The notes: generated by a model not told the origin, from the letters alone. Numbered from the stretch's first letter, positions 27,381 through 37,071 are shown. The stretch is 64,000 bases of DNA from Chryseobacterium panacisoli (GCF_008274625.1 NZ_VTRU01000002.1:372001-436000), one strand, 5' to 3'. Translations and numbers: made by a program.

Positions 27381-28256
27381 ATGAAAGCACTTGTATTTCC
27401 AGGGCAGGGTTCTCAGTTCGTAGGAATGGGAAAAGAATTGTATGATTCTAGAAAAGATATTAAAGATCTGATGGAATCTGCCAATGAAATTTTAGGTTTC
27501 GACATTCTTTCCATTATGTTTAACGGAACGGATGAGGATCTTAAAAAAACAGAGGTTACCCAGCCTTCAATATTTATACATTCAGTAGCAGCATTAAAAG
27601 CCGTAAACGGTCTTGGTGCTGAAATGGTGGCAGGACACTCTTTAGGAGAGTTTTCAGCTTTGGTTGCCAACGGAGTTCTATCCTTTGATGACGGTTTGAA
27701 ATTAGTTTCCGAAAGAGCAAAAGCTATGCAGGACGCTTGTGATGCCAATCCAAGTTCTATGGCTGCTATCTTAGGCTTAGATGATGCTAAGGTTGAAGAA
27801 ATCTGTGCACAGATCAGCGGAATTGTTGTTCCTGCAAATTATAATTGCCCAGGACAATTGGTGATATCAGGAGAAACACCTGCAGTAGAAGAGGCTTGTG
27901 CAAAACTGAAAGAAGCAGGAGCTAAAAGAGCATTGTTATTACAGGTAAACGGAGCTTTCCACTCACCATTGATGCAGCCTGCACAAGAAAGATTGGCAGC
28001 TGCTATCGAAAAAACAAAATTCAGAAAAGCAACGATTCCTGTATACCAGAATATCACGACAACAGCGGTAACGAATCCTGACGAAATCAAACAAAACCTG
28101 ATTGCGCAGCTTACCGGTCCTGTAAAATGGACACAGTCTGTTCAGAATATGATTAAAGATGGTGCATCCAACTTCGTAGAAGTAGGCCCGGGAAAAACCC
28201 TTCAGGGACTAATCAAGAAAATTGACGGATCAGTAGATGCTGCTTCTGCAATCTAA
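27381..28256 (+). CDS. fabD: Malonyl-CoA:ACP transacylase
   Basis: This 291-residue enzyme transfers malonyl groups from CoA to acyl carrier protein for fatty-acid elongation. The N-terminus VFPGQGSQFVGMG supplies the oxyanion-hole Gln. The nucleophile is S87 in GHSLGEFSAL and the catalytic His is H194 in GAFHSPLM. EVGPGKTLQGLIKKI is the C-terminal signature. The length matches the family. It is isolated from other fab genes and lies 10 bp before the GHMP kinase gene, suggesting cotranscription. Confidence 0.96.
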   Translation: MKALVFPGQGSQFVGMGKELYDSRKDIKDLMESANEILGFDILSIMFNGTDEDLKKTEVTQPSIFIHSVAALKAVNGLGAEMVAGHSLGEFSALVANGVLSFDDGLKLVSERAKAMQDACDANPSSMAAILGLDDAKVEEICAQISGIVVPANYNCPGQLVISGETPAVEEACAKLKEAGAKRALLLQVNGAFHSPLMQPAQERLAAAIEKTKFRKATIPVYQNITTTAVTNPDEIKQNLIAQLTGPVKWTQSVQNMIKDGASNFVEVGPGKTLQGLIKKIDGSVDAASAI

Positions 28257-28266
28257 TTAAAAGTAT

Positions 28267-29172
28267 ATGAACGCGATATTTTCACCGGGCAAGCTTATGC
28301 TTACTTCAGAATATTTCGCAATCGACGGAGCTCTTGTCTTAGCGGTACCTACCAAGCTGGGACAAGAGTTTTTTTTTGAAGAAAAAGAAGATGGAAGGTC
28401 ACTTATTCTTTGGGAAGCTTATCATCAAAACAAATTATGGTTGAAGGCTGTCATTGATTATAAAAACTGGCAGATCTTAGAAACCAATATTCCATCAAGC
28501 GCTGAATTTATTGTCAAAACATTAAAGAATGTTCAGCAGCTTTCTGATACTAAATTCAAATCTAATCTTACTTACCACTTAAAGACCAATCTTCAGTTTC
28601 CTGCAGACTATGGCCTTGGAAGCAGCTCTACTTTGATGAACAATCTTTCACAATGGGCAGAAATTGATCCTTTTTATCTTAATACAATTAGCTTAGGAGG
28701 AAGTGGATATGATATTGCGGTTGCCAAAGAAAAATCTGCAGTTCTTTTCCAAAGCAAACCTGAGATTAAATATGAGAAGGTAGATTTCAATCCTTCATTT
28801 AAGAACGAACTGATTTTTATCCATTTAAATCAGAAGCAGGATAGCAGAGAAGGAATCAACTTTTACAAATCAAAAAAGAAGTCTCCGGAATTGGTTAATG
28901 AATTTTCGGATATCACAAAAAAAATAATGCTATGCAATGAATTGGAAAAATTTTCCGAATTAATGATGATTCATGAGCGTAAAATTGCTAATTTTCTTGA
29001 AATATCCACAGTCAAAGAAAAGTTCTTCTCAGATTGCCCTTCTTTTGTCAAAAGTTTAGGCGCATGGGGGGGAGATTTTGTAATGAGTGCCAAATTTGGG
29101 GGCTATAAGAACTATTTTTGGGAGAAAGGTTTTACAACTATTTTTGAGTGGGAAAATATAATTAATTTATAA
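28267..29172 (+). CDS. GYDIA-family GHMP kinase (mevalonate-kinase-like)
   Basis: This 301-residue protein has the GHMP kinase fold: FSPGKLMLTSEYF at the N-terminus, the phosphate-binding loop DYGLGSSSTLM (residues 114-124) and GGSGYDIAVAKEKSA (144-158). The last motif names the GYDIA family common in Flavobacteriia. Its relatives phosphorylate mevalonate or sugars. The lysine-ended GSGYDIA replaces the GSGFD-type motif of mevalonate-pathway kinases, so a mevalonate-pathway role is likely but not proven. WGGDFVMSA near the C-terminus is also family-like. It follows fabD by 10 bp. Confidence 0.85.
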   Translation: MNAIFSPGKLMLTSEYFAIDGALVLAVPTKLGQEFFFEEKEDGRSLILWEAYHQNKLWLKAVIDYKNWQILETNIPSSAEFIVKTLKNVQQLSDTKFKSNLTYHLKTNLQFPADYGLGSSSTLMNNLSQWAEIDPFYLNTISLGGSGYDIAVAKEKSAVLFQSKPEIKYEKVDFNPSFKNELIFIHLNQKQDSREGINFYKSKKKSPELVNEFSDITKKIMLCNELEKFSELMMIHERKIANFLEISTVKEKFFSDCPSFVKSLGAWGGDFVMSAKFGGYKNYFWEKGFTTIFEWENIINL

Positions 29173-29256
29173 TCAAAGCCTTACGATCCTGTTTTTTTAT
29201 TTGTCATTCTGACTTATATCAGTATATTTAAACCACCTTTAACAAATAATTAATAT

Positions 29257-29264
29257 TATTTTTG
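29257..29264 (+). promoter_or_regulatory. Candidate -7 element for pckA
   Basis: TATTTTTG matches TAnnTTTG and lies 35 bp before the pckA ATG. No clear -33 element was seen. Confidence 0.42.
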
Positions 29265-29299
29265 TTGAAGTCAATAAAGAAATAGAAAATATAAGTAAA

Positions 29300-30916
29300 A
29301 TGAAAAACACTAAAATCATCCAGGATTTAGAGAAATTAGGGATTAAAGGAAACTATGAAGTAGTGTACAATCCTTCTTATGAAGAATTGTACCAGGCTGA
29401 AGTTTCTTCTGAAAATCAGGGATTTGAGAAAGCTGAACTTACAGAATCTGGCGCGGTATCAGTAAAAACAGGAATTTTCACAGGTCGTTCACCTAAAGAC
29501 AGATATATTGTTCAGGATGATGTTACAAGAGATACAATTTTTTGGGATGGTAAAGTAAATTTACCTACCACTGCAGAAATTTTCGGGTCTTGTAAAGAAC
29601 TAGTGCTGAACCAGCTTGCTGAATCTAAAAAAATCTATGTAGTAGATACATTCTGCGGAACGAATGCAGATACGAGACTTAAAGTAAGATTTATCGTTGA
29701 AGTAGCATGGCAGGCGCATTTTGTTACTAATATGTTCATTCGTCCTTCTCACTATGAGCTTGAAAACTTTGGAGAACCTGATTTCACAGTAATCAACGGT
29801 TCTAAAACAATAAACCCTAACTGGGAAGCTCAAGGATTGAATTCTGAAAACTTTATCATGTTTAACCTTACTGAAAAATTACAGATCATCGGAGGTACTT
29901 GGTACGGAGGTGAAATGAAAAAAGGTATGTTTGCGATGATGAACTATTACCTTCCATTAAAAGGTATGGCTTCAATGCACTGTTCTGCTAACGTAGGAGA
30001 AAAAGGTGATGTAGCTTTATTCTTTGGACTTTCAGGAACAGGAAAAACTACTTTGTCTGCAGATCCGAAAAGATACCTTATCGGTGATGACGAGCATGGT
30101 TGGGATAACAATGGAGTATTCAATTATGAAGGTGGATGTTATGCTAAAGTTATCGACTTATCAGAAGAAAAAGAACCCGATATCTTCGCTGCAATCAAAA
30201 GAGATGCACTGCTTGAAAACGTTGTAGTAAACAATGGTATTGCTGATTATACTGACGGATCTATTACAGAAAATACAAGGGTTTCTTATCCAATTTACCA
30301 TATCAACAAAATTGTATTACCTTCTAAGGCTGGTCATGCGAAGAAGATTGTTTATCTTTCTGCAGATGCATTCGGAGTGCTTCCTCCAGTTTCCATCTTG
30401 AATGAAGATCAGGCTCAATACCACTTCCTTTGCGGTTATACCTCAAAATTAGCAGGAACAGAAAGAGGAATTACAGAACCACAACCATCTTTCTCACCTG
30501 CATTTGGTGAAGCATTCCTTACATTACACCCAACGATGTATTCTAAAACACTGATCGGTAAAATGCAGGAGCACGGAGCTAAAGCTTATTTGGTGAATAC
30601 AGGTTGGAATGGTACCGGAAAGAGAATTTCTCTGAAAGATACAAGAGCAATTATTGATGCAATCATTGACGGTTCTATTGATAATGCTCCTAAAACTCAG
30701 GTTCCAATTATGAACCTTGAGATCCCTACGGAATTACCAAACGTTTCTACAGGTATTTTAGATCCTAGAGATACATATGAAAGCGCTTCAGAATGGGAAG
30801 AAAAAGCAAAAGACCTTGCTTCAAGATATATCAAGAACTTTGAGCAGTACTGTGATACTGAAGAAGGTAAGAAATTAGTTGCTTCAGGACCTCAATTACA
30901 GGAACAGACTATCTAA
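29300..30916 (+). CDS. pckA: Phosphoenolpyruvate carboxykinase (ATP)
   Basis: This 538-residue enzyme interconverts oxaloacetate and PEP with ATP at the start of gluconeogenesis. [15 protein letters not shown] is the substrate-binding region and [16 protein letters not shown] carries the metal-binding Lys. [14 protein letters not shown] near residue 245 is the kinase P-loop, followed by GDDEHGWDN with the metal-binding Asp pair. The C-terminal half has [11 protein letters not shown] and [15 protein letters not shown]. Length and motifs are those of the ATP-dependent class. It is monocistronic with a terminator after the stop. Confidence 0.97.
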   Translation: MKNTKIIQDLEKLGIKGNYEVVYNPSYEELYQAEVSSENQGFEKAELTESGAVSVKTGIFTGRSPKDRYIVQDDVTRDTIFWDGKVNLPTTAEIFGSCKELVLNQLAESKKIYVVDTFCGTNADTRLKVRFIVEVAWQAHFVTNMFIRPSHYELENFGEPDFTVINGSKTINPNWEAQGLNSENFIMFNLTEKLQIIGGTWYGGEMKKGMFAMMNYYLPLKGMASMHCSANVGEKGDVALFFGLSGTGKTTLSADPKRYLIGDDEHGWDNNGVFNYEGGCYAKVIDLSEEKEPDIFAAIKRDALLENVVVNNGIADYTDGSITENTRVSYPIYHINKIVLPSKAGHAKKIVYLSADAFGVLPPVSILNEDQAQYHFLCGYTSKLAGTERGITEPQPSFSPAFGEAFLTLHPTMYSKTLIGKMQEHGAKAYLVNTGWNGTGKRISLKDTRAIIDAIIDGSIDNAPKTQVPIMNLEIPTELPNVSTGILDPRDTYESASEWEEKAKDLASRYIKNFEQYCDTEEGKKLVASGPQLQEQTI

Positions 30917-30937
30917 TAGTTATCTATAACATACAGA

Positions 30938-30968
30938 AAAGCCTCATCATTGATGAGGCTTTTTTATT
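30938..30968. terminator. Bidirectional terminator between pckA and the convergent gene
   Basis: AAGCCTCATCA pairs with TGATGAGGCTT, flanked by an A-rich tract on one side and a T-run on the other. It therefore can end transcription from both convergent genes. Confidence 0.85.
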
Positions 30969-31404
30969 AATATTTTTTACAGCTTTCAATCAACTCATTT
31001 TGTTCATCCAGTTTTAGGACTGTTGATTTGATTGATTCTTCAGTTAGATGTTTTATGATCATAAAATGTTTTGAAGAAAAGTAAGACCCTTCGTTCAATA
31101 TTTTATCTAAATATTTTGGAGTAGTGAAGGTCATCCAATATTTTGCTTTGTTGGAAAATTCAATAGTTACTTCTATGGCATCAGATTCAGTATTTTCTAT
31201 TGTATCCTCTATGTTAATAGAAATTATTTCCGGTTTATTATTTAAACTAAAATAAAACTTCGAATACCATCTCAGCCTTCCTTCATCATTCTGAACCTTT
31301 ACATTTTCAGCGTTTATTTCTTCAATGATATATAATTTTCTTTTTGTTAATTGCCCGGAATAGAGCCCAATATCTTTACAGTAGATCTTATCCTTTATCT
31401 TCAT
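30967..31404 (-). CDS. Hypothetical cytoplasmic protein
   Basis: I do not recognise this 145-residue protein. It has no signal peptide or membrane segment. The first 50 residues are short beta-strand stretches with the look of a small SH3-like barrel (LTKRKLYIIEEI then EGRLRWYSKFYF). The C-terminal half is alpha/beta and ends with a charged helix (TVLKLDEQNELIESCKK). It is convergent with pckA over a shared terminator and lies downstream of aroQ on the same strand with a gap of about 70 bp. Base use is like the neighbouring genes. Confidence 0.65.
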   Translation of the reverse strand: MKIKDKIYCKDIGLYSGQLTKRKLYIIEEINAENVKVQNDEGRLRWYSKFYFSLNNKPEIISINIEDTIENTESDAIEVTIEFSNKAKYWMTFTTPKYLDKILNEGSYFSSKHFMIIKHLTEESIKSTVLKLDEQNELIESCKKY

Positions 31405-31477
31405 AAATTATTTTCTTACTAACGATAATTATCTGTGGAAATCTGAGCGATCTGTGGGAAAATTATAAATTATAAAA

Positions 31478-31885
31478 TTACTTCAAACTTAATATAGCCA
31501 ATCTATATCCATCCATCCCGAAACCGGATAAAACTGCATCTGTATTTGCTGCCGTTACAGATTTTTGTCTGAATTCTTCTCTTTTATAAATATTACTGAT
31601 ATGAACTTCTACTTTTGGTTTTCGGATATTCTTTAAACAATCAGCAATAGCATAAGAATAATGGGTAAAAGCTCCCGGATTAATAATAACCGCATCAAAA
31701 TCATCTTCCTGAAGCCTGTTGATAAGTTCTCCCTCAATATTTGACTGATAATATTTTAATTCATGAGACTCAAACTCGGATTTTAAAATTTCCAAGTAGC
31801 TTTCCATAGAAACATTTCCATAGATTTCCGGTTCTCTGGTGCCTAACAGGTTGAGGTTAGGGCCGTTTATTATCAAAACTTTCAT
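31478..31885 (-). CDS. aroQ: Type II 3-dehydroquinate dehydratase
   Basis: This 135-residue enzyme converts 3-dehydroquinate to 3-dehydroshikimate in the shikimate pathway and normally forms a dodecamer. NGPNLNLLGTREPEIYG carries the catalytic Arg (R17) and Tyr (Y22). NPGAFTHYSYAIADCL provides the substrate-binding Asn and the His partner. VEVHISNIYKREEFR and GFGMDGYRLA complete the active site. It is a few residues shorter than the usual 140-150, with the loss at the C-terminus. No other aro genes are adjacent. Confidence 0.95.
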   Translation of the reverse strand: MKVLIINGPNLNLLGTREPEIYGNVSMESYLEILKSEFESHELKYYQSNIEGELINRLQEDDFDAVIINPGAFTHYSYAIADCLKNIRKPKVEVHISNIYKREEFRQKSVTAANTDAVLSGFGMDGYRLAILSLK

Positions 31886-32076
31886 ACTATAAAATTAAAA
31901 ACTTTTTTTAATTAAATGATCAAAAATTCACGCACAAATTATCATCTGCTCAAATTGTATTATTATTAATGATATTTATCATGTTTGATAAAATGGTAAT
32001 GATTATAATCCCTTGCAGTAATGGGTTTTATTAAAATCTTATGTTAATTTTTGAAAATTTATCATGAAAAACAACA

Positions 32077-32097
32077 AGTCTACTTGTTTTGTAGACT
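32077..32097. repeat. Inverted repeat overlapping the -33 region of the SAM riboswitch promoter
   Basis: AGTCTAC (32077-32083) and GTAGACT (32091-32097) are a perfect 7-bp inverted repeat around a 7-nt spacer that contains the -33 TTG. Its position suits an operator, but no regulator is linked. Confidence 0.5.
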
Positions 32098-32114
32098 AAA
32101 AGTTTTTAGCTTTG
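32084..32114 (+). promoter_or_regulatory. Promoter of the SAM-riboswitch-controlled susCD transcript
   Basis: TTG (32084-32086), a 20-bp spacer and TAGCTTTG (32107-32114) match the Bacteroidota consensus. Transcription would start near 32120, just before the riboswitch. Confidence 0.65.
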
Positions 32115-32131
32115 CATCCATATTTCGATCG

Positions 32132-32228
32132 GCTTATAAAGAAAGATGGAGGGAACTGACCCTATGAAATCTTAACAACCTACCTGACGGGCAAGGTGTT
32201 ACGTTCAGCCTTTTAAGGAAAAATAAGC
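32132..32228 (+). promoter_or_regulatory. SAM-I (S-box) riboswitch
   Basis: The P1 stem is GCTTAT (32132-32137) with ATAAGC (32223-32228). Inside are the S-box core elements in order: GATGGAGGGAACTGACCCTA, ATGAAA, CAACC and AAGGTGTTA, which correspond to the kink-turn, SAM-binding core and P3/P4 region of the SAM-I class. It binds S-adenosylmethionine and normally shuts off methionine genes when SAM is abundant. Here the only downstream genes are a SusC/SusD pair. A hairpin just downstream is the probable expression platform. Confidence 0.92.
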
Positions 32229-32252
32229 ATTGGGTTTATCGTATTTATCGAT

Positions 32253-32280
32253 GCCCTTTGCTGACTTTTCTGCAAAGGGC
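32253..32280 (+). terminator. Probable expression-platform hairpin of the SAM riboswitch
   Basis: GCCCTTTGC (32253-32261) and GCAAAGGGC (32272-32280) form a perfect 9-bp stem, followed by AAAATTTTAATAT rather than a pure T-run. It ends 20 bp before the SusC ATG, so it may act as a weak terminator or block translation. Confidence 0.6.
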
Positions 32281-32300
32281 AAAATTTTAATATATGATAA

Positions 32301-35246
32301 ATGAAATTGATTATGATTAGTAAAAATTTATTTACTTCTAAGGCTTGGATACCTCCGGTTGCAGCATTTTTTCTAGGCGTGACCAGTGTGAGTGCACAGA
32401 ATTCCAAGCCGAAAAAAGACAGCCTTCATGAAAAAGAGATTGATGAAGTTGTAGTCGTAGCCTATGGAAAAGCTAAAAGAAACAGTTATACAGGTTCCGT
32501 TGCTACAATTTCCAGCGATAAGATTAATAACAGGCCTGTAACGAATATTACAAAGGCATTGGAAGGACAGGTTGCAGGGATTCAAACGACGAGTGCATCA
32601 GGACAGCCAGGAGCGGTTTCTACCATTCGGATCAGAGGGATTGGTTCTATAAGTGCTTCCAGTGATCCTTTATACGTAGTAGACGGAATCCCTTTTGACG
32701 GAAACCTAAATTCTATCAGTCCAAGTGATATTGAATCTATCAGTGTTTTGAAAGATGCTACGGCCAGTGCGTTGTATGGATCAAGAGGAGCAAACGGGAT
32801 TATCATCATTACTACAAAATCAGGTAAGAAAGGAGAAGCAAAAGTTAACTTTAATATCAGTCAGGGATTCTCCGGAAGAGCCGTAAAAGATTACGAACAG
32901 GTCAATACAGACCAATATTTTCAATTATATTGGGAAGCATTAAGAAACGGATATCAGTCCGGGAAAGTGTCTTCTCAGCAGGCTGCGCAGATGGCAACAG
33001 ATAATCTTGTTTCTACACTTGGAATCAATCCCTATGGAACAGCTTATCCAAAACCGGTAGGAACCGATGGAAAACTATTACCCGGAGCATCGCCACTTTG
33101 GAATGACGACTGGAGAGATATTTTGCAGAGAGTTGCTTCAAGAAATCAAGTAGATCTTGATATCAGCGGCGGAAGCGAAAAAAGTAATTATTTCTTCTCA
33201 TTGGGTTATCTGGATGATAAGGGAATGGCTATTGAATCAGGATATAAAAGATACAATACCAGATTAAAGATCAATTCTGAAGTAAAAAAGTGGCTGAATG
33301 TCGGGGTAAACTTAAGCTATACAAACAGTATTCAGCAGGCACCCACTTCTTCAGATTCCAATTCAAGTAATATCATCAATGCGGCAAGATTCATTCCTTC
33401 ATTCTATCCTTATTATGAAAGAAATGATGACGGAACTTACATTTTGGGTGCTGATGGAAATCCGATTTATGATTTTGGAAAATACAGACCAACAAGTGCG
33501 CTTCAGAATCAGAATGCCGCAGCGACACTGCCATTAGACAAAAACGAAAATAAAGAAGATAACTTTTCAGGGAAAGGATTTATGGAATTTACTTTCTTAC
33601 CGGAGTTGAAATTCAAGACAAGTTTTTCTGTTGATTTGGTGAATTATAATGGACATTATTACTCAAATCCACTACTTGGACAAGGCGCTGAGATTGGAGG
33701 TTCAGTAACGAAAACCAATACCAGAACACTTTCTTATACTACCAGTAATATTTTGACATACGATAAGAAGTTTGGGAAGCACCATGTAAATGCCCTGGCG
33801 GGACATGAATTCTATAAATACGATTATCAAACTATTTCAGGAACAAGAAGCCAGTTTTCTCTACCTTATTACTATGAGCCGGATGCGGCTTCTCTACTGG
33901 GAAGTTTCAGTGGGAACAGTAATAAATTAAGCTTATTGAGTTTCCTTGGAAAAGTAGAGTATGACTACAATAATACCTACTTCTTGTCTGCATCAGGAAG
34001 AGCAGACAGTTCTTCAAGATTTGCAAAGGATAACAGATGGGGAAGATTCTGGTCAGTTGGAGGTTCGTGGAAAATTTCCAATGAAGAATTTGTAAAAAGC
34101 CTGAATGTCTTTAATCAGTTGACATTGCGTGCCAGCTATGGAGGACAAGGAAATGATAAACTGCTTAGGCCTAACGGGCAGCCACTTTATTATGCGTATC
34201 AGGAGTTGTACAGGTTTATCAGTCTTGGTGGGGAACCGGGGACAACACTTGAAAAAACATCTACCAATAATGTGAAGTGGGAAACGAACCTTAATTTAAA
34301 TGTAGGATTGGAATTCGCGATTCTGAATAACAGAGTTAAAGGAAATATTGAATACTTCAAAAGAAAAAGCCAGGATCTTCTGTTTAATATGCCGGTTGCA
34401 CCGTCGTTGGGAATCAGTGATTATCCAGCGAATATCGGAACGATTCAGAATACAGGATTTGAATTTTCATTATTCACAACCCCCATTAAAAATGATAATT
34501 TCCAATGGAATGTAGATGTGAATCTGAGTACTTTAAACAATAAAGTTACCAAGTTACCTGGTGGTTCCCTTGTGGTAGGAAGTAAGTTATTAACGGTAGG
34601 AGGTTCCGTATATGACTTCTTTATTCCGGAATGGGCTGGGGTAGATCCAAGCAATGGAAAGCCTTTGTGGAAAACGGTTTCTACAGATGCCAGCGGAAAT
34701 TCAGTAGAAGGAACTACGTCAGAATATTCAAAAGCCACAAAATTGCTGCAAGGTTCTGCATTACCTAAACTGACTGGAGGAATCAGCACGAGCATCAGTT
34801 ATAAGAATTTTGATTTTTCAGGATTGCTGACATTTAAAATTGGTGGAAAAATTCTGGATACCGACTATACTTCCATCATGCATAACGGCAGTGCCGGCGG
34901 ACGCGCATGGAGTGCTGAGATGTTGAACAGATGGACTCCGGATAATCCTAATACTGATGTTCCGGGCTTGAGTACTACAACGAATAACTGGACCTCAACG
35001 TCTTCCAGATTCTTATACTCCGGAACATATGCGAGGCTTAAAAATGTAAGTTTAGGATATACACTTCCTGAAGATTATTTTGAGAAAATAGGACTTAAAA
35101 AATTCAGAATTTATATTCAGGCAGAAAACCTTTTAACCTTCTATAAACATAAAGGAATGGATCCTGAACAGGCTTTGGATGGAACAACCTATTACAGATA
35201 TCCGGCAATGAGAACGATCACTTTTGGTCTTCAGGCAACACTTTAA
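32301..35246 (+). CDS. SusC/RagA-type TonB-linked outer membrane transporter under SAM control
   Basis: This 981-residue outer-membrane transporter has a signal peptide ending near A32 (VSAQ), a TonB-box region IDEVVVVAYG (residues 47-56) and plug motifs ITKALEGQVAGI, YVVDGIPFDG and ISVLKDATASALYGSRGANG. A 22-strand barrel follows, ending with an aromatic-rich strand. It lacks the N-terminal regulatory domain seen in many SusC proteins. The SAM-I riboswitch in its leader means it is probably expressed when SAM, and thus methionine, is low. Methionine, a methionine-rich peptide or another sulfur compound is the likely cargo by inference only. SusD follows by 17 bp. Confidence 0.95.
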   Translation: MKLIMISKNLFTSKAWIPPVAAFFLGVTSVSAQNSKPKKDSLHEKEIDEVVVVAYGKAKRNSYTGSVATISSDKINNRPVTNITKALEGQVAGIQTTSASGQPGAVSTIRIRGIGSISASSDPLYVVDGIPFDGNLNSISPSDIESISVLKDATASALYGSRGANGIIIITTKSGKKGEAKVNFNISQGFSGRAVKDYEQVNTDQYFQLYWEALRNGYQSGKVSSQQAAQMATDNLVSTLGINPYGTAYPKPVGTDGKLLPGASPLWNDDWRDILQRVASRNQVDLDISGGSEKSNYFFSLGYLDDKGMAIESGYKRYNTRLKINSEVKKWLNVGVNLSYTNSIQQAPTSSDSNSSNIINAARFIPSFYPYYERNDDGTYILGADGNPIYDFGKYRPTSALQNQNAAATLPLDKNENKEDNFSGKGFMEFTFLPELKFKTSFSVDLVNYNGHYYSNPLLGQGAEIGGSVTKTNTRTLSYTTSNILTYDKKFGKHHVNALAGHEFYKYDYQTISGTRSQFSLPYYYEPDAASLLGSFSGNSNKLSLLSFLGKVEYDYNNTYFLSASGRADSSSRFAKDNRWGRFWSVGGSWKISNEEFVKSLNVFNQLTLRASYGGQGNDKLLRPNGQPLYYAYQELYRFISLGGEPGTTLEKTSTNNVKWETNLNLNVGLEFAILNNRVKGNIEYFKRKSQDLLFNMPVAPSLGISDYPANIGTIQNTGFEFSLFTTPIKNDNFQWNVDVNLSTLNNKVTKLPGGSLVVGSKLLTVGGSVYDFFIPEWAGVDPSNGKPLWKTVSTDASGNSVEGTTSEYSKATKLLQGSALPKLTGGISTSISYKNFDFSGLLTFKIGGKILDTDYTSIMHNGSAGGRAWSAEMLNRWTPDNPNTDVPGLSTTTNNWTSTSSRFLYSGTYARLKNVSLGYTLPEDYFEKIGLKKFRIYIQAENLLTFYKHKGMDPEQALDGTTYYRYPAMRTITFGLQATL

Positions 35247-35263
35247 CCTTTAAAATTGAAACA

Positions 35264-36757
35264 ATGAAAAAATTAAAATATATATCGTTTGCTCTTATCG
35301 GATTTTTGTCGCTGACAAGCTGTGAAAGTGAGCTGGACACTGCTCCGACTGATCAGGCTAACAGCGTGGAGGTTTTCAAAACAGCTGAAAGTGCCGAAAC
35401 GGTGGTGAACGGTACCTGGGCAAAATTTAACAATGACGGAACAACCTATGCTAATATTGGGTATTCCACTGTTTTACGAGCCAGTGATGCAATGGGAAGT
35501 GATGTGGCGGTACTAACTAATAAATACGGTTTTGCTTCTACCTATGCTTTTACAGAAATGGTGAACAGTACGGCAAGCAGGCCTTTATTTATCTGGACCA
35601 TGTTATATTCTACCATCAATAATATGAATAATGTTATTACAAGAATTGACGGGACAGAAGGAAGTCAGGAGAAAAAGAATCAGGTGAAAGGGCAGGCAAA
35701 AGCATTACGTGCTTTCTGTTATCTGAATCTTGCCAGCTTTTATCAGTTCAGCTATCTGAAAGATAAGTCAGCATTGACAGCTCCAATTTATACTGAACCT
35801 TCTACAACAAGTACAGTAGGGAAGAAGAGAGCAAGTCTTGAAGAGATTTATACTTTAATTAAGAGTGATCTTACCGATGCAGATAACCTGTTGAAAAATT
35901 ATACAAGAAATAATAAAGATAAGATCAATCGTGCCGTAGTGAATGGGCTTTTGGCCAGAACCTACTTAAATACCGGTGAATGGAGTAAAGCCGCTGCTTC
36001 TGCAAAAATAGCAAGAGAAGGTTTTTCTCTGATGGCTCCGGAAAAATATAAGGATGGCTTCAATGACATCAACAATGCAGAATGGATCTGGGGACATGGG
36101 CAGACGCAGGAACAATCTGATGCAAGTTATGCATTCCATTATCTGGATGTATCTTCATCGGGAAGCTATTATTACAGCTTTATGGCGGACCCTTATTTTA
36201 AAGATCTTTTTGACGCCAATGACATCAGATCCCAGTTGTTTTCATGGGATGGGCAGAAAGGAAGGGAAGGATTGCTGAGATATGCTAAGTTTAAATTTAA
36301 ACCAACCCTTATTGCAGATATTGTCTACATGAGAGCTGCAGAAATGTATCTGATTGAAGCTGAATCTGAAGCCAGAAACGGAAATGTGCCTCAGGCAGTA
36401 GCTGTTTTGAACCAGTTGAAATCTGCCAGAAATGCCAATATTTATAGTGGTTCATTATCACAGAATGATGTGGTAGCAGCAGTTTTAATTGAAAGAAGAA
36501 AAGAATTATTTGGAGAAGGTTTCTCCCTTTCAGATATTATCAGAACGCAGGGAACGGTAGTAAGGAAACCGTTTGTAGATGCTGATGGTAAACCGATAAA
36601 AGTTCAGATTACTACACCAGAAGGAACCGTGAAAACAGTAGATGGTAGGGGACATTCTGTTCTCGATTTTCCGGATAAATCTGCTTTCACTCCAAATAGC
36701 AATTATTATTTATTCAGTATTCCACAAAGGGAATCTGAAAATAACCCAAACTTATAA
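35264..36757 (+). CDS. SusD/RagB-type nutrient-binding lipoprotein under SAM control
   Basis: This 497-residue surface lipoprotein is the lid of the preceding SusC. The lipobox gives C20 in LSLTSCES. KGQAKALRAFCYLNLASFYQ near residue 145 and YMRAAEMYLIEAESEARNGN with IERRKELFGEGFSLSDIIR in the C-terminal half are SusD signatures. It is shorter than the first SusD of the window (497 versus 547 residues). Its final codons and terminator recur 844 bp downstream as a separate fragment. Expression should follow the SAM riboswitch upstream of the operon. Confidence 0.94.
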   Translation: MKKLKYISFALIGFLSLTSCESELDTAPTDQANSVEVFKTAESAETVVNGTWAKFNNDGTTYANIGYSTVLRASDAMGSDVAVLTNKYGFASTYAFTEMVNSTASRPLFIWTMLYSTINNMNNVITRIDGTEGSQEKKNQVKGQAKALRAFCYLNLASFYQFSYLKDKSALTAPIYTEPSTTSTVGKKRASLEEIYTLIKSDLTDADNLLKNYTRNNKDKINRAVVNGLLARTYLNTGEWSKAAASAKIAREGFSLMAPEKYKDGFNDINNAEWIWGHGQTQEQSDASYAFHYLDVSSSGSYYYSFMADPYFKDLFDANDIRSQLFSWDGQKGREGLLRYAKFKFKPTLIADIVYMRAAEMYLIEAESEARNGNVPQAVAVLNQLKSARNANIYSGSLSQNDVVAAVLIERRKELFGEGFSLSDIIRTQGTVVRKPFVDADGKPIKVQITTPEGTVKTVDGRGHSVLDFPDKSAFTPNSNYYLFSIPQRESENNPNL

Positions 36758-36818
36758 GAGGACATACTTATAATTAGATTTGATTTTTAGCCACTGCTTT
36801 TGCGGTGGCTTTTTTATT
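36671..36818 (+). repeat. Direct repeat, copy 1: 3' end of susD plus terminator
   Basis: The last 29 codons of susD, its stop codon and the following terminator are repeated at 37515-37660 with about five substitutions over about 147 bp. This copy is part of the intact gene. Confidence 0.9.
36788..36816 (+). terminator. Intrinsic terminator after the second susCD pair
   Basis: GCCACTGC and GCGGTGGC form a hairpin around TTTT, followed by TTTTTTATT. It lies about 30 bp after the susD stop codon. Confidence 0.82.
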
Positions 36819-36961
36819 AAAAAAACTGTAAGAATGACATTATTCACAATATCTAGAATAGGAATCTAAAAACTTTAATCCATCAAATTTATTGGTAATA
36901 CTAATTTAAGGTATCATTTCTTTCTTTGATGATATTACAGTATAACTGCATATGAAAAACA

Positions 36962-36993
36962 AAATCAGAATAGGAATTTTCCTATTCTGATTT
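36962..36993 (-). terminator. Long perfect palindrome, probable terminator of the 37072-37470 gene
   Basis: Two 15-bp arms (AAATCAGAATAGGAA and its exact complement) are separated by 2 nt. Read on the reverse strand the hairpin is followed by a T-rich TGTTTTTC. This fits termination downstream of the small membrane-protein gene. Confidence 0.6.
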
Positions 36994-37071
36994 AAATATA
37001 TTAAACTAATCAACCTTTTTCGGGACTAGATAATAAGCTATAACTCGTAGATTACAAATTTATAGTACATT

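Larger units (their letters stand above)
36758..37071. other. Intergenic region of 314 bp
   Basis: It holds the susD terminator at its left and the 32-nt palindrome at 36962-36993 near its middle. No gene or other structure was seen. Confidence 0.7.
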
